Part shown: positions 20,817-34,100 of the stretch, one piece after another | Layout of the letters: every line of letters begins with the position of its first letter | How positions within the stretch are numbered: the stretch's first letter is position 1 | Source of the DNA: Chaetomium olivaceum | Taxonomy: Eukaryota > Ascomycota > Sordariomycetes > Sordariales > Chaetomiaceae | Assembly: GCA_039881045.1 (NCBI GenBank) | Contig: JAYWVB010000027.1 | Span: 62,001 to 126,000 of the forward strand | Direction: 5' to 3' | DNA: 64,000 nt | The notes under the pieces: generated by a model | The model's input: only the letters and a program-made list of their open reading frames with translations | What the model was told of the DNA's origin: nothing | Databases searched by the model: none | Made by a program: the position numbers and the translations under genes

Positions 20817-23800
20817 CTAGACTATGCCCAACCACCGCATAGCCTTGCTACTCCGGCCCCTCTCAATCTCCTCGCGCCGCCGGAGGTACAGCGGCATCAG
20901 CCGGCGCTCCTCCAGGTCAGGCTCCGAGTCGTCGCTGTAGTAGTCCTCGTCGTCATTGTTGTTGTTGACGGCCACAGGAGCAGCAGCGGTATACTCTGGT
21001 GGAGACTCTGAGTGCTCGAGGGACTCATTGTCTACCTGGTTGCCATGGGATAGCTCAGTTGACGTGGGTGGTGGTAGTGTCATTGTTGATGACGGGGCGA
21101 TGCCACGCGGTGAGAGGGGATCAGAATGCTTCTTTTGGTGATGGGGACTGTAAACAGTCTGTATGACGGCCTGATTTGCGGCGGCATGAACAGCGGGTAA
21201 TGGGGGCACCGGGGGAGTGGTGTAGTTGACCTCTCCCCACTGCACACGGCCATTCACTGACGGGTCATCGAAGGACGCGTGAGCGGAGCGAAGTCCTCTG
21301 CTGGGCGGCGACCCTGCGGCTGAAGACGAGGACCGCGGCGGGATGCTCCGTGGGTTGACATGATGGGGTGGGTGTGCTGGCGTCGACGACGACTCGGTCG
21401 GGGAAGATGGTGGGGTGATGAGGGTCGACGCAGAGATCTGGGAGGGTTTCTCAGAGTGCAGCTTTATGTCGGCCGACCCAGTGCTAACGGAAAGACTTTG
21501 ATGGGACTTCCTCGGTGGTGATTGCGGCGCGGCGTGTTTATAAAGTGGGCGTTCGGGCATGTAGTAATCCGAGATAGAGATCAAACTCTCACGGATCGCA
21601 GCGACGAACGCAGCAGTCTCAAATCCGGTAGCGGACGAGGCGAGGAGAAAGTTGGCTTTGGAGAAGGAGCAAGGCCCGACGAAAGCGCCGGATTTGCGTG
21701 ACCCCCGACGGTTGAGAGACCGGAAGCCCTCGCTCGCACGGCGGTTCGTGTCCGGTACTGGTAGGGACTGCTGTACCGGGGTCGAGACATCACTATCGAT
21801 GATTCCCACGACCTTCATCATCTCCGTCCCAATGAGCGTCTGTAGGGCCAGGACGGTCGGGAGATGCTCAGAAGGATATTCGATGAGCAGGAAGCGCACA
21901 TCCGGGTGAGTAGCCAGGTACGTCTCGAGATGAGGGATGATCAGCGCGGCGAGCAGGGTCCGGTCGGCAAAGGGGTTGCTTTGGGTTTGTTTGGTGAGCG
22001 GCTGGGCAGTAAACGCCTGCATCGCGTTGGCGATGAGATATCTGTCTCCGTTAGCATTTGTCCTTCTCAAACGGCAACGCCGGTTACGTACCTAATATCT
22101 AGTCGCCCGCTTCGTGACAGTCCACTAGTCTTGAACCCCAGCTTCTCGATTTGCCCGATGACCTCTGATAGACGGTTCTTGGTCACCCCACTCTCAGACC
22201 CAACAGCCATGATCAAGTCGAGCCTTCTCTCGCCATCCTGGGGCTCAACTTGTCCGTCGCACTCCAAAGCCCTCCACAGGCCAGCTTCCGCTGGGGACTC
22301 GGCGCCGTCCGCAGCCGAAAAGCGACGGTCTTGCAATGGGAATAGGAAGCCCAGGAACGACCGTAGGAAGTTCTGTATGGAGGCTGCCGTCTCCTGTCCA
22401 ACGCTGATACTGTAGAACCGGGTATCCGACAGTGGCGTGGCTATAGACGAACCGTCTAGCGGGTTAGGAGATTGATTTGGTGTGGGGAGGCCATGAACCA
22501 AATCCTTCCGCGTCCAGGGCACGACTGCGCCGGCATCTCCGTCCTCTGGCCGACCTTGGTCAACTTCCTGTCCATCGCCTATCGCCAGGTGGCTTGTACC
22601 CTGGAAAGCGTCATAGTGGGACACTAAAGGCCCCGATACTGATATTGATTGCCGTGGAGTCTTATACCCCTCGCTAAGACGTCTGAAAACGAAATTCTGC
22701 AGCTTGTCGGGTGTTTCGGGGGTGAAGAAGACGACGAGATCCTCCAGAAGCGGCAACACCGACTCGAACGGCTGTTCTATTGTGTCGACAGGGCGAGAAG
22801 CCGTTGGCTCGTTTGAATTCCCATCTTGACCCACCAGGGCCATGGATCACTTTTTGACTCTGGCACCGTCGCGTCCTTCTGGCCCCTGTTATCATGGCCA
22901 ATCGGCTTCTGCTTGGGTGATAGATTTGACTCGGCGGTCCGTGATCTTTTGTGAGATAGGGCCCTGGGTACCTGACCTCGTGGGTGGTAGACATTGGGCT
23001 GGCTGCCGCCAAGTGCCGCATCGCCGGCCCAGAGTATCGGTGAGGACGGGATGTGGATCCTCAGTGGCGGCTTGCGAGGTGCAGCTGAGACGGGCTCTTC
23101 CGTCGCGGTGGCGTCGAGTGAGACACCGGGAGCAGGGTCTTCGTAAAGCCTCGTCTGGCCGTCGCTTGGGGAGGGCGGTCTGGGTCCCCGAATAATTTCG
23201 GACACGTCGGCAACGGTTGAGCTCAGCCGCTTCTTGGACGGTGGGATATCGACCAGCTTAACTGTGAGATCCACGTCTGGCGTGAGCGGCTGAAGAAACT
23301 CGGTCTCCCTGTCGAGCGCATCTGCAGCCCTCATGGCACGAATGATGCGGTCCTCGAAAGAGTCGCTGCCGGTGTCCTCGATGTAGCCTCCCCATTCATG
23401 CCGTCGACTCCGCGCTCCGTCGAACACTGCTGGCTCAAAAGCCTCGCCCATCGCCACACTTTCCGAAGGTGAGTCTCCCGAGTCCCCCGCTTCGTAATCT
23501 GAGAGCCTCGCTGACGATAGCCTAGCAGCCCCATTGCTCGCCAGTCGGATGAAAGTGGCATGAGCTTCCTCGATATTGCCATCCGGCTCATGTTCCATAA
23601 TGGTCGAGAGACATGACACCTGGGCCGACATGGTGCCGCCGTGCAGGAAGACAAGTCGCTTCTCGGTTGTTGATGTGGAAGGTCTCAAGAAGTCCAAGGC
23701 CTCTGTGTGTCGAGTCTGGGAAGCAGTGTGATAATGGCGGATGAGCTCCCGCGGGTCGAAAGGCGCGTCCGGGTTGATGTCCTTTAGATAATGTTGAAGA

Positions 23801-23922
23801 CTTGGGAGGACCAGGATCTGGGGGGAGGCCGGTAGAAGACGCAATTGAGTCGATACGATCTCCGAGGGACCCTCCAAGGCAACGATATGCCCGAGGCGCC
23901 GTTGTGGGATCGACATGGCCAT
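20817..23922 (-). CDS. large low-complexity fungal protein (gastric-mucin-like annotation group)
   Basis: Minus-strand exons 23922-22831, 22771-22092 and 22041-20817 give 998 residues. The second intron (50 bases, GTACGT, branch GCTAACG) is clear and joins RLDIR to YLIANAMQAF. The first (59 bases, GTCAAG..CAG) is chosen because it joins two overlapping frames in phase; its donor is weak. Visible blocks are an N-terminal region beginning MSIPQRRLGHIVALEGPSE, a stretch PFESVLPLLEDLVVFF, an alpha/beta-like region around ATHPDVRFLLIEYPSE, and ESLISISDYYMPERP. A Ser/Pro-rich acidic tail with DDEDYYSDDSEPD follows. I recall similar filamentous-fungal proteins labelled gastric-mucin-like, a name without functional meaning. 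No catalytic motif is seen. Confidence 0.7.
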
Positions 23923-26683
23923 GATGAATCCAGAGTCAACGGCGGTGCCTCAAGAGGTGCGAGGCTCGAGATCGTCGCCGCCACGCTCCTTTGCTGGAAC
24001 CAACGGAGCAATCGAAGCTGGGGTGAGGGACGTGTGGGGATTTCTAGAATATTAGAAAAGAAGAAATATCCCCGGACGGTCCTGCCGATGTCCGTGTGAG
24101 GTTCAAGTTTGCGATGTTTGCGAAGTGGTTCGCGGACGGCGCAACCAACGGACCAACGGTCTTGCAGTCGAAGGTGAGTGGCTTCGAAAAAGAAATCGAG
24201 ATCGACCAAACACGGGCTAGGTGGAATCCTCGAGGGACCAAGAACGTGCGGAGGTGGCTTGCATGAGGCCCATGGATAATGGGAGAAGAGAAAGTGAAAA
24301 AGTGAGAAGTGACAAGCAGATGGCGGGCTTCGGATGAGAGGCCTGCATGTAGCCTGGGTGCATGCTGTGCTACCCGGATTGGGAAAGTGTGCGAGTCTAA
24401 AAGTCGACCCAACAACTCAGCCCATCACACATGCGCCGCCTTGTTGCGCAGAGCAAACAACCGGAAAGTGGGTTGATAATCTAGTGAATGAGAATGTAAG
24501 ACCCAAAGGACAGGACAAGGCATGGTGTGGAGTAGGAAGGAGGGGGAATCTTGGGGCTCTGGAACTTCCATGCCAGTGGATTCTGGCTGGCCGATTCCGG
24601 GCTTTTTCCTTTCTCTTAAGGCTCGGGCTGCAAGTAAGAAAATAGATAGGGTAAAGGTACGGACGGTAATCGGTACCAGGTAAAGGGAAGGAGCGGGCGG
24701 ATCGAACCAAAGATGTTCAACTGCACTGCAATGACTGCATCTCTGCCCGAATCGAGGAAGGAGGAGGGGAAAGGGGTGGGGTGGCATGGGGCGCTTCTCT
24801 TCCACCCGTCCCGTCCTCCATCTTTCCCAGAACTTCCCATCTAAATTATTTTTCTCCCTCTTTTCTTTCGGGAAGAATCCAAAAGAAGTTGCATCCCTAA
24901 CAGCCGGGGAACTCTCCCGGATACCAGCAGGTCAGCCACCAAGAAGGTAGTTCAATGATTGGCCATCTTGACCTTGAAACAGAGTTGTGTGATGTGAAGA
25001 ACCAAATCTTGGGGAATGCTGTGCGTAAGCGCCTGGTGTGCACACCAACGGCTACTGTGCAAGGCCCCGGCCTGCTGAGATACGCCGGGACGGTGTGCCA
25101 TGTAAAGGCATCATTAGGCTAGTTTACGCACGTTGTCAGACGCAACAAATGGAGCAGAGCCTTTTCAGCTGCACGTCGGCTCTGCGCCGCCCCCACGAGT
25201 AACCACCACCAGTGCCAGTGGTGTATTTCGCACTTGCATGCGGAGGCGAGGTTGGCCATGCAGGTTGCTGATCTCTGCAGATAACGAACTAACTTAAGGC
25301 GTTGGTAGCCGTCCGGGTTGTGTTGTTGAAAACGTCCCATCCCAGGCGACTGCGCCAGAACTGTGGACAAAGTGCCAACAAGGCTTTGCAAATATTGGGC
25401 GCGTTGGCAATTGCAATCGGAGGTCGTGAACCTGAAACCCATCTCTTGACTGATCTGTTGTGCAGGACGCTAACCCGCTCAAGGTAAGGGACGTGCGTCA
25501 GGCTGTGGGATCGGCCGGGTTGGATGCTGGGGTACCCTATCATGCCTGCGCTTGAAGCGTGACTGGCCATCCCGATCTGGGATGCGATCAGGTAAAAATA
25601 GGTGACTAGGTTGTCGGCTTTCATCACAATTTCCTCGTCCGATCTTTGGATGTCAAAGGTATTTGTCTCGGACACCGTTGATTCAACAAAAACAGATATT
25701 TTTTACGGGCTCGAATACTTGTCTAGAGACTGGCCAAATACCCAGTATAGGTATCCGGATGTGCGACCCCGTTTTACAGGTACACCAGCAACAACTCCCG
25801 TCCACCGGGCAGTACAGGGCCCCGCTGCGAAGGAAACGCAGAATCGGAATCGGGCTACCCGGGGCCGGGATGTCATCTCGCCGCCCCACCACAGCCATGG
25901 TTCCCGACCGCCTCGCCGCCAACAGGCGCCTGCCGCACCAACTACCGCGAAAACTATAGTCTGATGCAACTCTATATTGGAACTGTTGGCAAGAGCGGCT
26001 TAAGGAGATGCTATTTCTGCGTCTCTCGCCACAGAACCGCATGGGAAAAGTCAAAGTCACACCCCGCAAAAACATACTTGAGCGGTTGGCAGCAAGGTGT
26101 TCGGTTATGACCGAGAGCTGATTGCTTGGATTTGTTGTTCTTTCTCCCTTGGACCTTGTCCACACGCCGATCCGCGGGGAGATATCTACAATCCCAACCT
26201 TCTTTGCTCCGGCGCTCGGCTGCAGCTGCCCGACTCCCTTGCATAGCATCATCTAATGGACTACATAGCAGGTCTAGCCTGCGTTTAGATCTTGGTCCGC
26301 AATCTGGAACCATGCGCGTGCAGGATCAAGCTTCCCGAGACAACGACAACCACTGGGTTCGCAGTAATTCCCAATCGTCGTCCCATTTGTGGGGATTTCT
26401 TGCGGCGGGCCAGCAGCGATCGTCTGCGGGCAAACCATGATCCCTGGCTATCGGATTTGCCTCCCCTCCTGCGCGACGGAGTCCCGTGGAACCGGCCGGG
26501 CACTTGCAGCCGATCGCCAGTCCTGATAATCAAACTGAATCAACGTTCGGTGGCGCCTTGGCTCGGCTCCTTGGGTGCTGGGATACCACGTGTGTAACAT
26601 CGCGGACTCAACCGGATGATGAAATCAGTTGACGGCGGGGAAAGGGGGCGCGCGGGCTCCCGGAGCGTGCTCGACTTAGTTAG
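23923..26683. other. gene-free region
   Basis: The left end should hold the promoter of the minus-strand gene starting at 23922; the right end is downstream of the WD40 gene. Only unsupported short frames occur between them. Confidence 0.45.
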
Positions 26684-27985
26684 CTACTCCATGAGGGCGG
26701 CAAGCTCGGCTTCCTCCTCAGCGCTTAGCAGGCCCCTCACCACCGACCTCCTTTTCCTCTTCCTCCGCAGGCTTCTCCTGCTCCTCGAGAGCGGCGTCCA
26801 AGCCGGCCTTCTCCAGAGGCCATGTCCGGACCGTACCGTCAATGCTCACGCTGCAGACCCGGTCGCCCGACCCGCTCGGCCCCCCCCTGAGCACGACCAG
26901 TTCTGTGACCTCGTCGTAGTGTCCCACAAGGGAGCAATGGAGCTTTCCCGACGTCCGGTCCCAGAACTTGATGTCCTCGTCCCTGCCCGCCGTGATCACC
27001 CACTTCTCCGTGACCGCCACGGCACGCACGTGGTCACCGTGGTGGAAGGTGTCCTCGCAGGCGAAGTTCCTCATCCTCGCTAGGCACTTGGTGGTGCCGT
27101 CGCCACTCGACGTCCAGAGGTCGACCTCGTCGCTGTCGTGGTCGAGCACGAGCTTGTAGACGGTCGTCTCGTGTTCCAGAATAGTCCGGCGGTCCGTGCC
27201 CGGGGCGTTATCGGGAGATGTTTCAACGACCTGCTCCCAGCCGTCGAGCCGGATCTTCCACCGGCGGATGTGCGGGTCGCTGCTGGCGCTGATGAGACTG
27301 ACCTCGCCCTCGGTGGAAGACGCATGGTCGACGACCAGGTCCTGCAGGCTGAGCATGTTTACCTCGTTGTCCTGCAGGGTATGCAACCTGGCGCCCGTGG
27401 AAATGTCCCACACCATGATCTTCTTGTCGGCGCCACCGCTGATCAGGATGTCCTTGCCCCCGACCGTCGCACACACGACAGCCTTGACAAAGTCTGTGTG
27501 GCCGACATACTTGCGCCCGGGCGCCTTGGAGGCTAGATCCCAAGACCAAATGTTCTTGTCCCACGAGCCGGCGAAGAGGGTCCCAGAGTTGGGACCACCA
27601 ACAGCGACGGAGCAGACTGGGGCCGTTGGGCCGCGGTAAGCCGTCTTGGTGTTTTCGGGCTCCTGGAAGTATATCAAAACACTGATCTTATGTTCCACCG
27701 TTTAGGCATACGTACATTGAGCTTGACCAGCCTCACGGCGCCAGCCGACTCAGCAACCAGGACTGCCGATGAAGGAGATCTGGGGTCTGGTACGGCGGCC
27801 AGAATTTTGGACTTTAGAGAAATCGGGTTGCCATATTTGTTCCCAGCTTTGGCAGCCCGTCGGTGCCTCTTCTCCTGCTCGGCGCTGTAAGATAATTAGC
27901 CGTGGTTGCCAGGGGCTTAATCATTTGGTTACCCCTTTTTAACTCACTCGGTCTCGAAAAAGTGCTCGGGGTTAACAGACTGCAT
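26684..27985 (-). CDS. WD40-repeat protein, frame break near C-terminus
   Basis: Minus-strand exons 27985-27948, 27884-27716 and 27662-26684. The start MQSVNPEHFFETDAEQEKRH is rebuilt across a GTGAGT intron. Repeats with WD-like ends are visible: GSWDKNIWSWD, ISGGADKKIMVWD, SASSDPHIRRWK, TSSGDGTTKCL, TAGRDEDIKFWD and SIDGTVRTW. This suggests one seven-bladed propeller, probably a scaffold. As written the frame stops at 26718-26720 (..GEGPAKR). One base removed from the C4 run at 26733-26736 gives an acidic ending LLSAEEEAELAALME with its stop at 26684. I remember that ending for this fungal family, so the break is probably a consensus error. Full length would be about 394 residues. The gene is divergent from ctf4. 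The specific pathway is not known to me. Confidence 0.8.
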
Positions 27986-28449
27986 TTTGGAAGCTGTTAT
28001 GTTCCAAAATTTGTGTGTGAAATATCTACCACCGAATGGATTAATATACCCCTTCAATTCTTTGCTGCCTGGCAAAAAATGCAGGTTTTCTTTGCTGCTG
28101 CCTCGAGTTGTTGATGAGTAAACCCGGTCTTGGTACCTCGTTTGTTATCTCAATGCCTGATGGAAAGCAATCGAAGTGGCCAGGCGACGGCAGCTGGCGG
28201 GCCACTTACAAGGGGCTCAAGCAGTCGAACCTATGGTGGGGCTCGGACGCGAAAACTAAATGGAAACGCGGGTCGACGCGTCTCCTTTCAACACCACTTT
28301 AAGTACATACATCCGCACACTTCAACAGCACCACTTCACCGCCCAGACGCAATAACACCAACCACACCAAAAACGTATCCGAAGGGCCTAGATTCTGTCA
28401 AGCAACAATTTGGATGCTCAGAGTCCGAAACTGAGCTCCAATTGACAAC
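27986..28449. promoter_or_regulatory. shared promoter region of WD40 gene and ctf4
   Basis: A 464-base divergent intergenic region between two start codons. The right half is C/A-rich (CCACTTCACCGCC..CACCAACCACACC), typical of fungal 5' leaders. No specific site is claimed. Confidence 0.5.
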
Positions 28450-31154
28450 ATGACGTCTTATATCTCGTCGCGGCCACGGGCACGGCCAGCGCACACCCAA
28501 GGAACCACACGTTGCGCATATACCCCCGACGGTACCAAGTTGGTTACCGTTGGCTCCAATAACCTCATTCGTGTCTATAAGACGGGCTCCGACGGTGAAC
28601 CCGCCAACATCGACGACTGCCAGGAACAGAACCTGGCCGTGGCCGCAAGTAACACCTTCTTCATCGCCGGAGCCGAAGATGGCACCGTCAGCTATTACAT
28701 TCTCGCCACCGCTCCGCATGCTACCAGCATGTTTGACAAGTTCCTGCTGCGCACCTCCATGCCCGTCCGCGACGTTGCCATCTCGCCTGATAACAAGTGG
28801 TGCGCCGTGGCCAGCGACGAGCTGACCGTCAAACTGGTTGGCATTCAAGACAACACCCAGCTGCTCACGTTGAAGGAGCATGGCAAGCCGACCAAGCATC
28901 TTTCGTTCGACCCCAAGGGTAGCATGCTAGCCCTGTCGTGTACCGACGGCGTCGTTTACGTCTATTCCCTGACAGCCGAGCACCCCGAGCTCATCCGCAA
29001 GGTGGACGGCGTCATCGGCCGGATGGAAACCGAGTCAGAGGCCTCGTGCAAGGTGGCATGGCATCCCGACGGGCGGGCATTCGCTGTGCCGACTCCAACG
29101 AGGGAGGTTCAGGTGGTATCCAAGAACGACTGGGAGAAGCAGCGCGCCTTTTCCAAGGGGCATGACGGGGACATCACTGCTGTGGCCTGGTCTCCCAACG
29201 GCGCCTTGCTCGCCACAGCAGGCAAGGATAAAAAGCTGCTGATCTGGTCTACCAAGGACCAGACCGTTCTTGCGAGGTACGAATACCCGAATGTCGTTGA
29301 TATTGCTTGGCACCCAACCAAGAACCTAGCTTCGTTCACCACGTCAGACGGTGAAGTCTTCATCTGCGAGGAATTCGTCTCGGAGCAGTTTGTCTCTTTG
29401 CTTAGGCAGCCTCAACAGCCTTCGCCTTTCATCCATGATCCGCTCGCGGATATTGCCGCCAACAGGAGGCCGGATCCGAATGGAGCGAACCTGCCGTCAC
29501 GCCCCCGGCGGGGTTCCCTCGACAGCTTGGATGATCTGCTAGATGATGACAATTTTGGCGAGGAGGATGACGGTTTTGTGGTTGACGATGACGGGGCGGG
29601 CTACACGCTTAATGCGGCACAAAAACGACCGGCTGATGATGACCTTCTCGGGCAGCGTCCTGCCAAGCGCGGGAATTTTGTCCAACCACAAATTCATCGG
29701 GCCTTTCAGCCTGGCTCAACCCCCTGGCGTGGGAACCGGAAGTACTTATGTTTAAACCTGATCGGCTTCATATGGACAGTGGATCAAGACTCACACCACA
29801 CGGTTACGGTGGAGTTTTACGATCATGAGTTTCACAGAGACTTCCACTTCACCGACACTTTCCTCTACGACCAGGCATGCCTGAACGAAAAGGGCGCACT
29901 CTTCTCATGCCCGCCAAAGGACGACGCCCCGGCTGTGCTTTTTTATCGCCCGCATGAGACCTGGACCCAACGGACTGACTGGCGCATTCAGCTGCCCAAG
30001 GGCGAAGCAGTGCTGGCCATGTCGCTCAGCGATCGGTTTATCACCGTCACAACTACAGGGAATTATGTGAGGATATACACGCTCTTTGGTATTCCATACC
30101 GGGTTTACCGGCCCAAGAGCACGCCCGCCGTCTCATGTGCGAGCTGGGGAGATTATGTCCTAACTATGGGCAACGGCCCTGTGGGAGCGGATGGCATGTG
30201 CCGGCTGCTGTACAGCATCGAGAACATCAAGCGGGACGAGATCTGTCAAAACGAGGACACGGTTGCACTGCCTGAAGGGGCGACCGTCAAGAACGTCTTC
30301 TTCTCAGACAGCGGGGTACGTTTTACCTCCTTTCCCCTTTTCCCACTTGCTCACTAACAAGCCTAGGACCCCTGCATCTACGACTCAACGGGCACGCTCC
30401 TGACTCTCCTCCACTGGCGCGAGCCATCCCGCGCCTCGTGGATCCCGATTCTCGACACCAAGCTTCTCCCACGGCTTGCGTCAGGCCGCAAAAACGAAAC
30501 CTACTTCCCCATCGCAGTAGCCGACAACAAGTTCCACTGCATCATCCTCAAAGGAGGCGACCAATTCCCCTATTTCCCGCGCCCCCTCCTCTCCGAGTTT
30601 GAATTCTCCATCCCCCTCGCCTCCGCGCCCCCACCCAAGAAAAAGAAGTCCAAACCCGCCAAAAAGCGCGGTGGCGACGATTTCGACGAAGATATGCTCT
30701 CCGGCGACGAGCCCCCCCCTCCCCCGAACCCTCAGACGACGACGAGGACGAGGACCCCGCGGCCGCAGGCGGCGACGCGGAAACCCTCGCGCTCACGCAG
30801 ACCTACCTCCAGAAATCCGTGCAATCCGCCCAGCTCGCCGACCAGCTCTCCTCGTCACGCGGGACGGCGTCGCAGCGGGCGCGGCTCGCGCGCCTGCAGC
30901 TGGACGTCGATAAAGCGCTGCTGCAGATGCTGGCGGTGGAGTGCCGCGAGGGCGGGGAGGACAGGGGCATGCGTGCGCTGGAGATGGTGCAGCTGATGCG
31001 GGACCGGTCCGGGCGCATGCTGGAGGCGGCTGGGAAGGTGGCCGAGAGGTATGGGCGGGCGGTATTGGGGGGGAAGATTCGGGAGTTGGGGGAGCAAGGT
31101 GGGGAGGAGGGGGAGGAGGAGGATGGGGATGAGGATGGGGATGTGTTTGGCTGA
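28450..31154 (+). CDS. ctf4: replication-fork protein Ctf4/SepB/AND-1, frame break in C8 tract
   Basis: Ctf4-family proteins trimerise at the fork, link CMG helicase to DNA polymerase alpha and support sister-chromatid cohesion; the Aspergillus orthologue is SepB. Exon 1 is 28450-30315 and exon 2 is 30367-31154 (51-base intron, GTACGT..TAG). N-terminal WD40 repeats are visible, including HTQGTTRCAYTPDGTKLVTV and GHDGDITAVAWSPNGALLAT. An acidic linker with DDLLDDDNFGEEDD follows, then the SepB-type beta-propeller region with GSTPWRGNRKYLCLNLIGF. The frame breaks at a run of eight C (30712-30719); nine would join GDEPPP to an acidic stretch and a helical tail with LTQTYLQKSVQSAQLADQL ending DGDVFG. 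The restored length is 884 residues. The break probably reflects a miscounted homopolymer. Confidence 0.9.
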
Positions 31155-34100
31155 GTTGTTTTGGGGTTGGGCTTGGGCTTGGTTGGCCCGCTGGCTGGCT
31201 GACTGGCTCCCTGTCCACCTACCCTACATGTCTGTTCTGTCAGTGTCTTGATGGTTGGCGGGCGTGGCCGGGAGTGGAGTGGTGGGGTCTGTGACGATCG
31301 TTTAACGAAGCTGTAATTCATGTGTTTTCTTCTCTATATACTTGTTTGGACTGGGCTTGTGGCTTCTGGCTGAGTTCCGTGGCGATGCTGCACATACTAG
31401 ACATCCCGTGTTTCGTTTGGTTTGGATTACGGCAATGGCATTGATGATGGGCGGTTTGCCCCGTCGGCACACGGATGTGATAGCATGACGCCTATAGCAT
31501 GCTCTTCACCAAACTACCGGTTTCTCGGACGAAGCACATGGGAGGGGATAGTATAAGTTTACACGTTTCCGGGTAGTCGTGGGAAGTGTAGATCGTCGAA
31601 ACAGAAACTTGGCCATGCGTTTTGTTGGTTCCCCGGGGTTTATACTGCTTCCGTTTATGTCTCTTATGCGTAGCAGCAGCAATCACGGTTCGCGGTCGAT
31701 ATCCGTGGGATTGCCAAACATGTTACGCAGGAACAGGGCCGGGCCGGGCTTGGAAAGGAGCCATCACCAGACTAACAACTCATATGTAGATCACCTCCCG
31801 AGCTAGTTGTTCGAACCTCAATACTGAGACAAACCACCTTTTTGGAAACTCACTACCTAATCCGGTAAGGTAGACCGATAGACCGGTAGACGGCAGAAGG
31901 CACGACAGCTGCAGGTCCTTTCGGCCTTGCCTTAGCTGGGTGGCACTCACACAAGGCTTTAATGATAAGGCAGTTTAAACGCAGCGCCATGTACATACCT
32001 CCGGCTGAACGCTTACCTTTAACTCCAACGTCGGTGATGTCAACTCCCCACAGGGAGTGCTGGCTTGGCGCATCAGCGATATGAAACTTAGAGAAGACGG
32101 GAGCCGGAGCGACGTCCGTGATATGGCCAAGGAAATGAGGCGGCCACATGGAAAACCGAGAAGCACAAAGTTACATACATATGTCGTATCATGCGCTTGG
32201 GGCGATCGGAGGGAGGGGGGTGAAACACGGGCTCGCAAGCTTGGGTTCATTTAACGTCCGGAACCGCTGTGTTCTCATCCTTCTAATCCTTGCCGTAAGC
32301 TGGCGGCCGCGAGATGGCGCGTCGGTACCAAAAAAGAGGCGAAGGAATGAAGCTTGGCTGGAGCTAGCAGGGGCGGGCCGGTGGGAGAACAAGGCCGGAG
32401 AAGCTTCGCGTGCGTGTCACAAAGATGCGGTCCGTCGGCACCGGGCGCAGTCTGCAGGGACGACGATGAAGCTGGAACGGATAAAGCGATTCGCGCCAAC
32501 GGTTGGTTGTTGAACGGATACCTCTGCCCGAGAGAGCTGAAGCAGACGATGCACGCACGCGGCAACCACAGAAAGGGGTACGAGTCTCAACCTCAGCTTT
32601 CGTGCGCCGCTCGAAGACGGGCCAACCGAGAAGAGCGGCTTCATCCAATAAGAGTTCCGATGTCGCCATGTTCCTGGCATGTGGCCGCCGTTGAGATGCC
32701 ATGGTTGGAAAGCCGTGCCGCTCAACCAATTCAACCGCGCTGGGATGTTTCGGCTGACCGAAGACACCTGTTGGGAGTTGGCGCTGTCTGACGGTGACCC
32801 AGGGGACTTTTTATCGTTTTGGATTGATTTTGCTGCATGTTAGGCTAGAGCTGTTGGGTTCGCCAGCAGTCGTTGGTGATGGTGGCACAGACGATGCAGG
32901 GAGATCAAAATGGAAATGGGTTGAAATTCAAGGTTCGGCAGAGTGGGACCCCTAGCCTGGCCGAAAAACGATGGACTCCAAAGGAAACAAGATTGAGGAA
33001 AGTAAATCGAAGTAAATCGAGCAAAAGAGGTTATACCTTAGGTACCTATGAAAGCAATTAGACATACCAGGAGCAAAGAGTTACCTAGGTACATACTTTA
33101 TAAATCAAAAATCTCTTTCGTTTTCTCTCTACCTTCCTTACAGGTTGGTACGGTTGGAGGTCCGGCTTCTTTCCCCATGGGGTGCTAGTGTGGGACGTGG
33201 CAAGGACGACCCGAGATATCCTGGGGTGCAGGGCAGGAGCCGCCTACCGCGATCCGGAAGCGAAAAACACGTATCCGTACCAATCCATTGCATCAGGGCC
33301 ACTCGTTTGTCTGGAACCGAACATCGGGCCTGGAAGCCATGCACGCCATGGCCATGCAATATCTCAGGTTTGAGGGCCCTTTTTGCGGAGGAGGTCGCTG
33401 GACAGAAGTCTTCCGTGCAAATAAAACAGGACATATAGACAGAACAACTGGGGGATCTCGATGCCCTTCAACAACCCTGGCTCTGGACAACGTGGCAGGG
33501 CGCTCTCCCAACGGACTACATACATAGTGCTGTATCCTAAACGGTGCTCGAATGTTCGTTCATTCGGCAGCTCGACTACGAACACCAGCAGTTTGTTGGC
33601 GTCCACCTTCCGGCCCACAGTACCGAGTTCCGCATTCCACTTCCAGGTTGCATTTGGTCGCGGGGTCATGGAGTTCTCGCCTTGAAAGCGGCCCCGGTAG
33701 CAAGACGGAAGGAAGCCAAGGTTAACCAGGGTAAGGGACATGAGGGGAATGGGGGTGAATGCGGAGATATCTCCACAGCATCTGGGCTTCTACGAGTGGC
33801 AATTCTGGAGCTTCGCGGGGTTCGACCGACTGTTTCATGATCAAACCTCTGCCAGGTGTGGCAAAGTACCACAGGGCCCGCGGCGGGAAGATCTCCATGT
33901 CAGTGTACAGATTAGCTTTTCGTTGAGAAGCCAACCTGACTCGGGCCCCAGATCCGCACTCCGTATCCAAATTCAGAACCAATGCCCGTGCCGGCCAAGA
34001 CCGGTGCCGCTAACTGTCCCACTTCCCGGGCCCACCTTGGTTGAGACTTTGATGTGGATTACCAGATTCTGAGTGTGGGTGTCGAGGTGTCAACCGACAA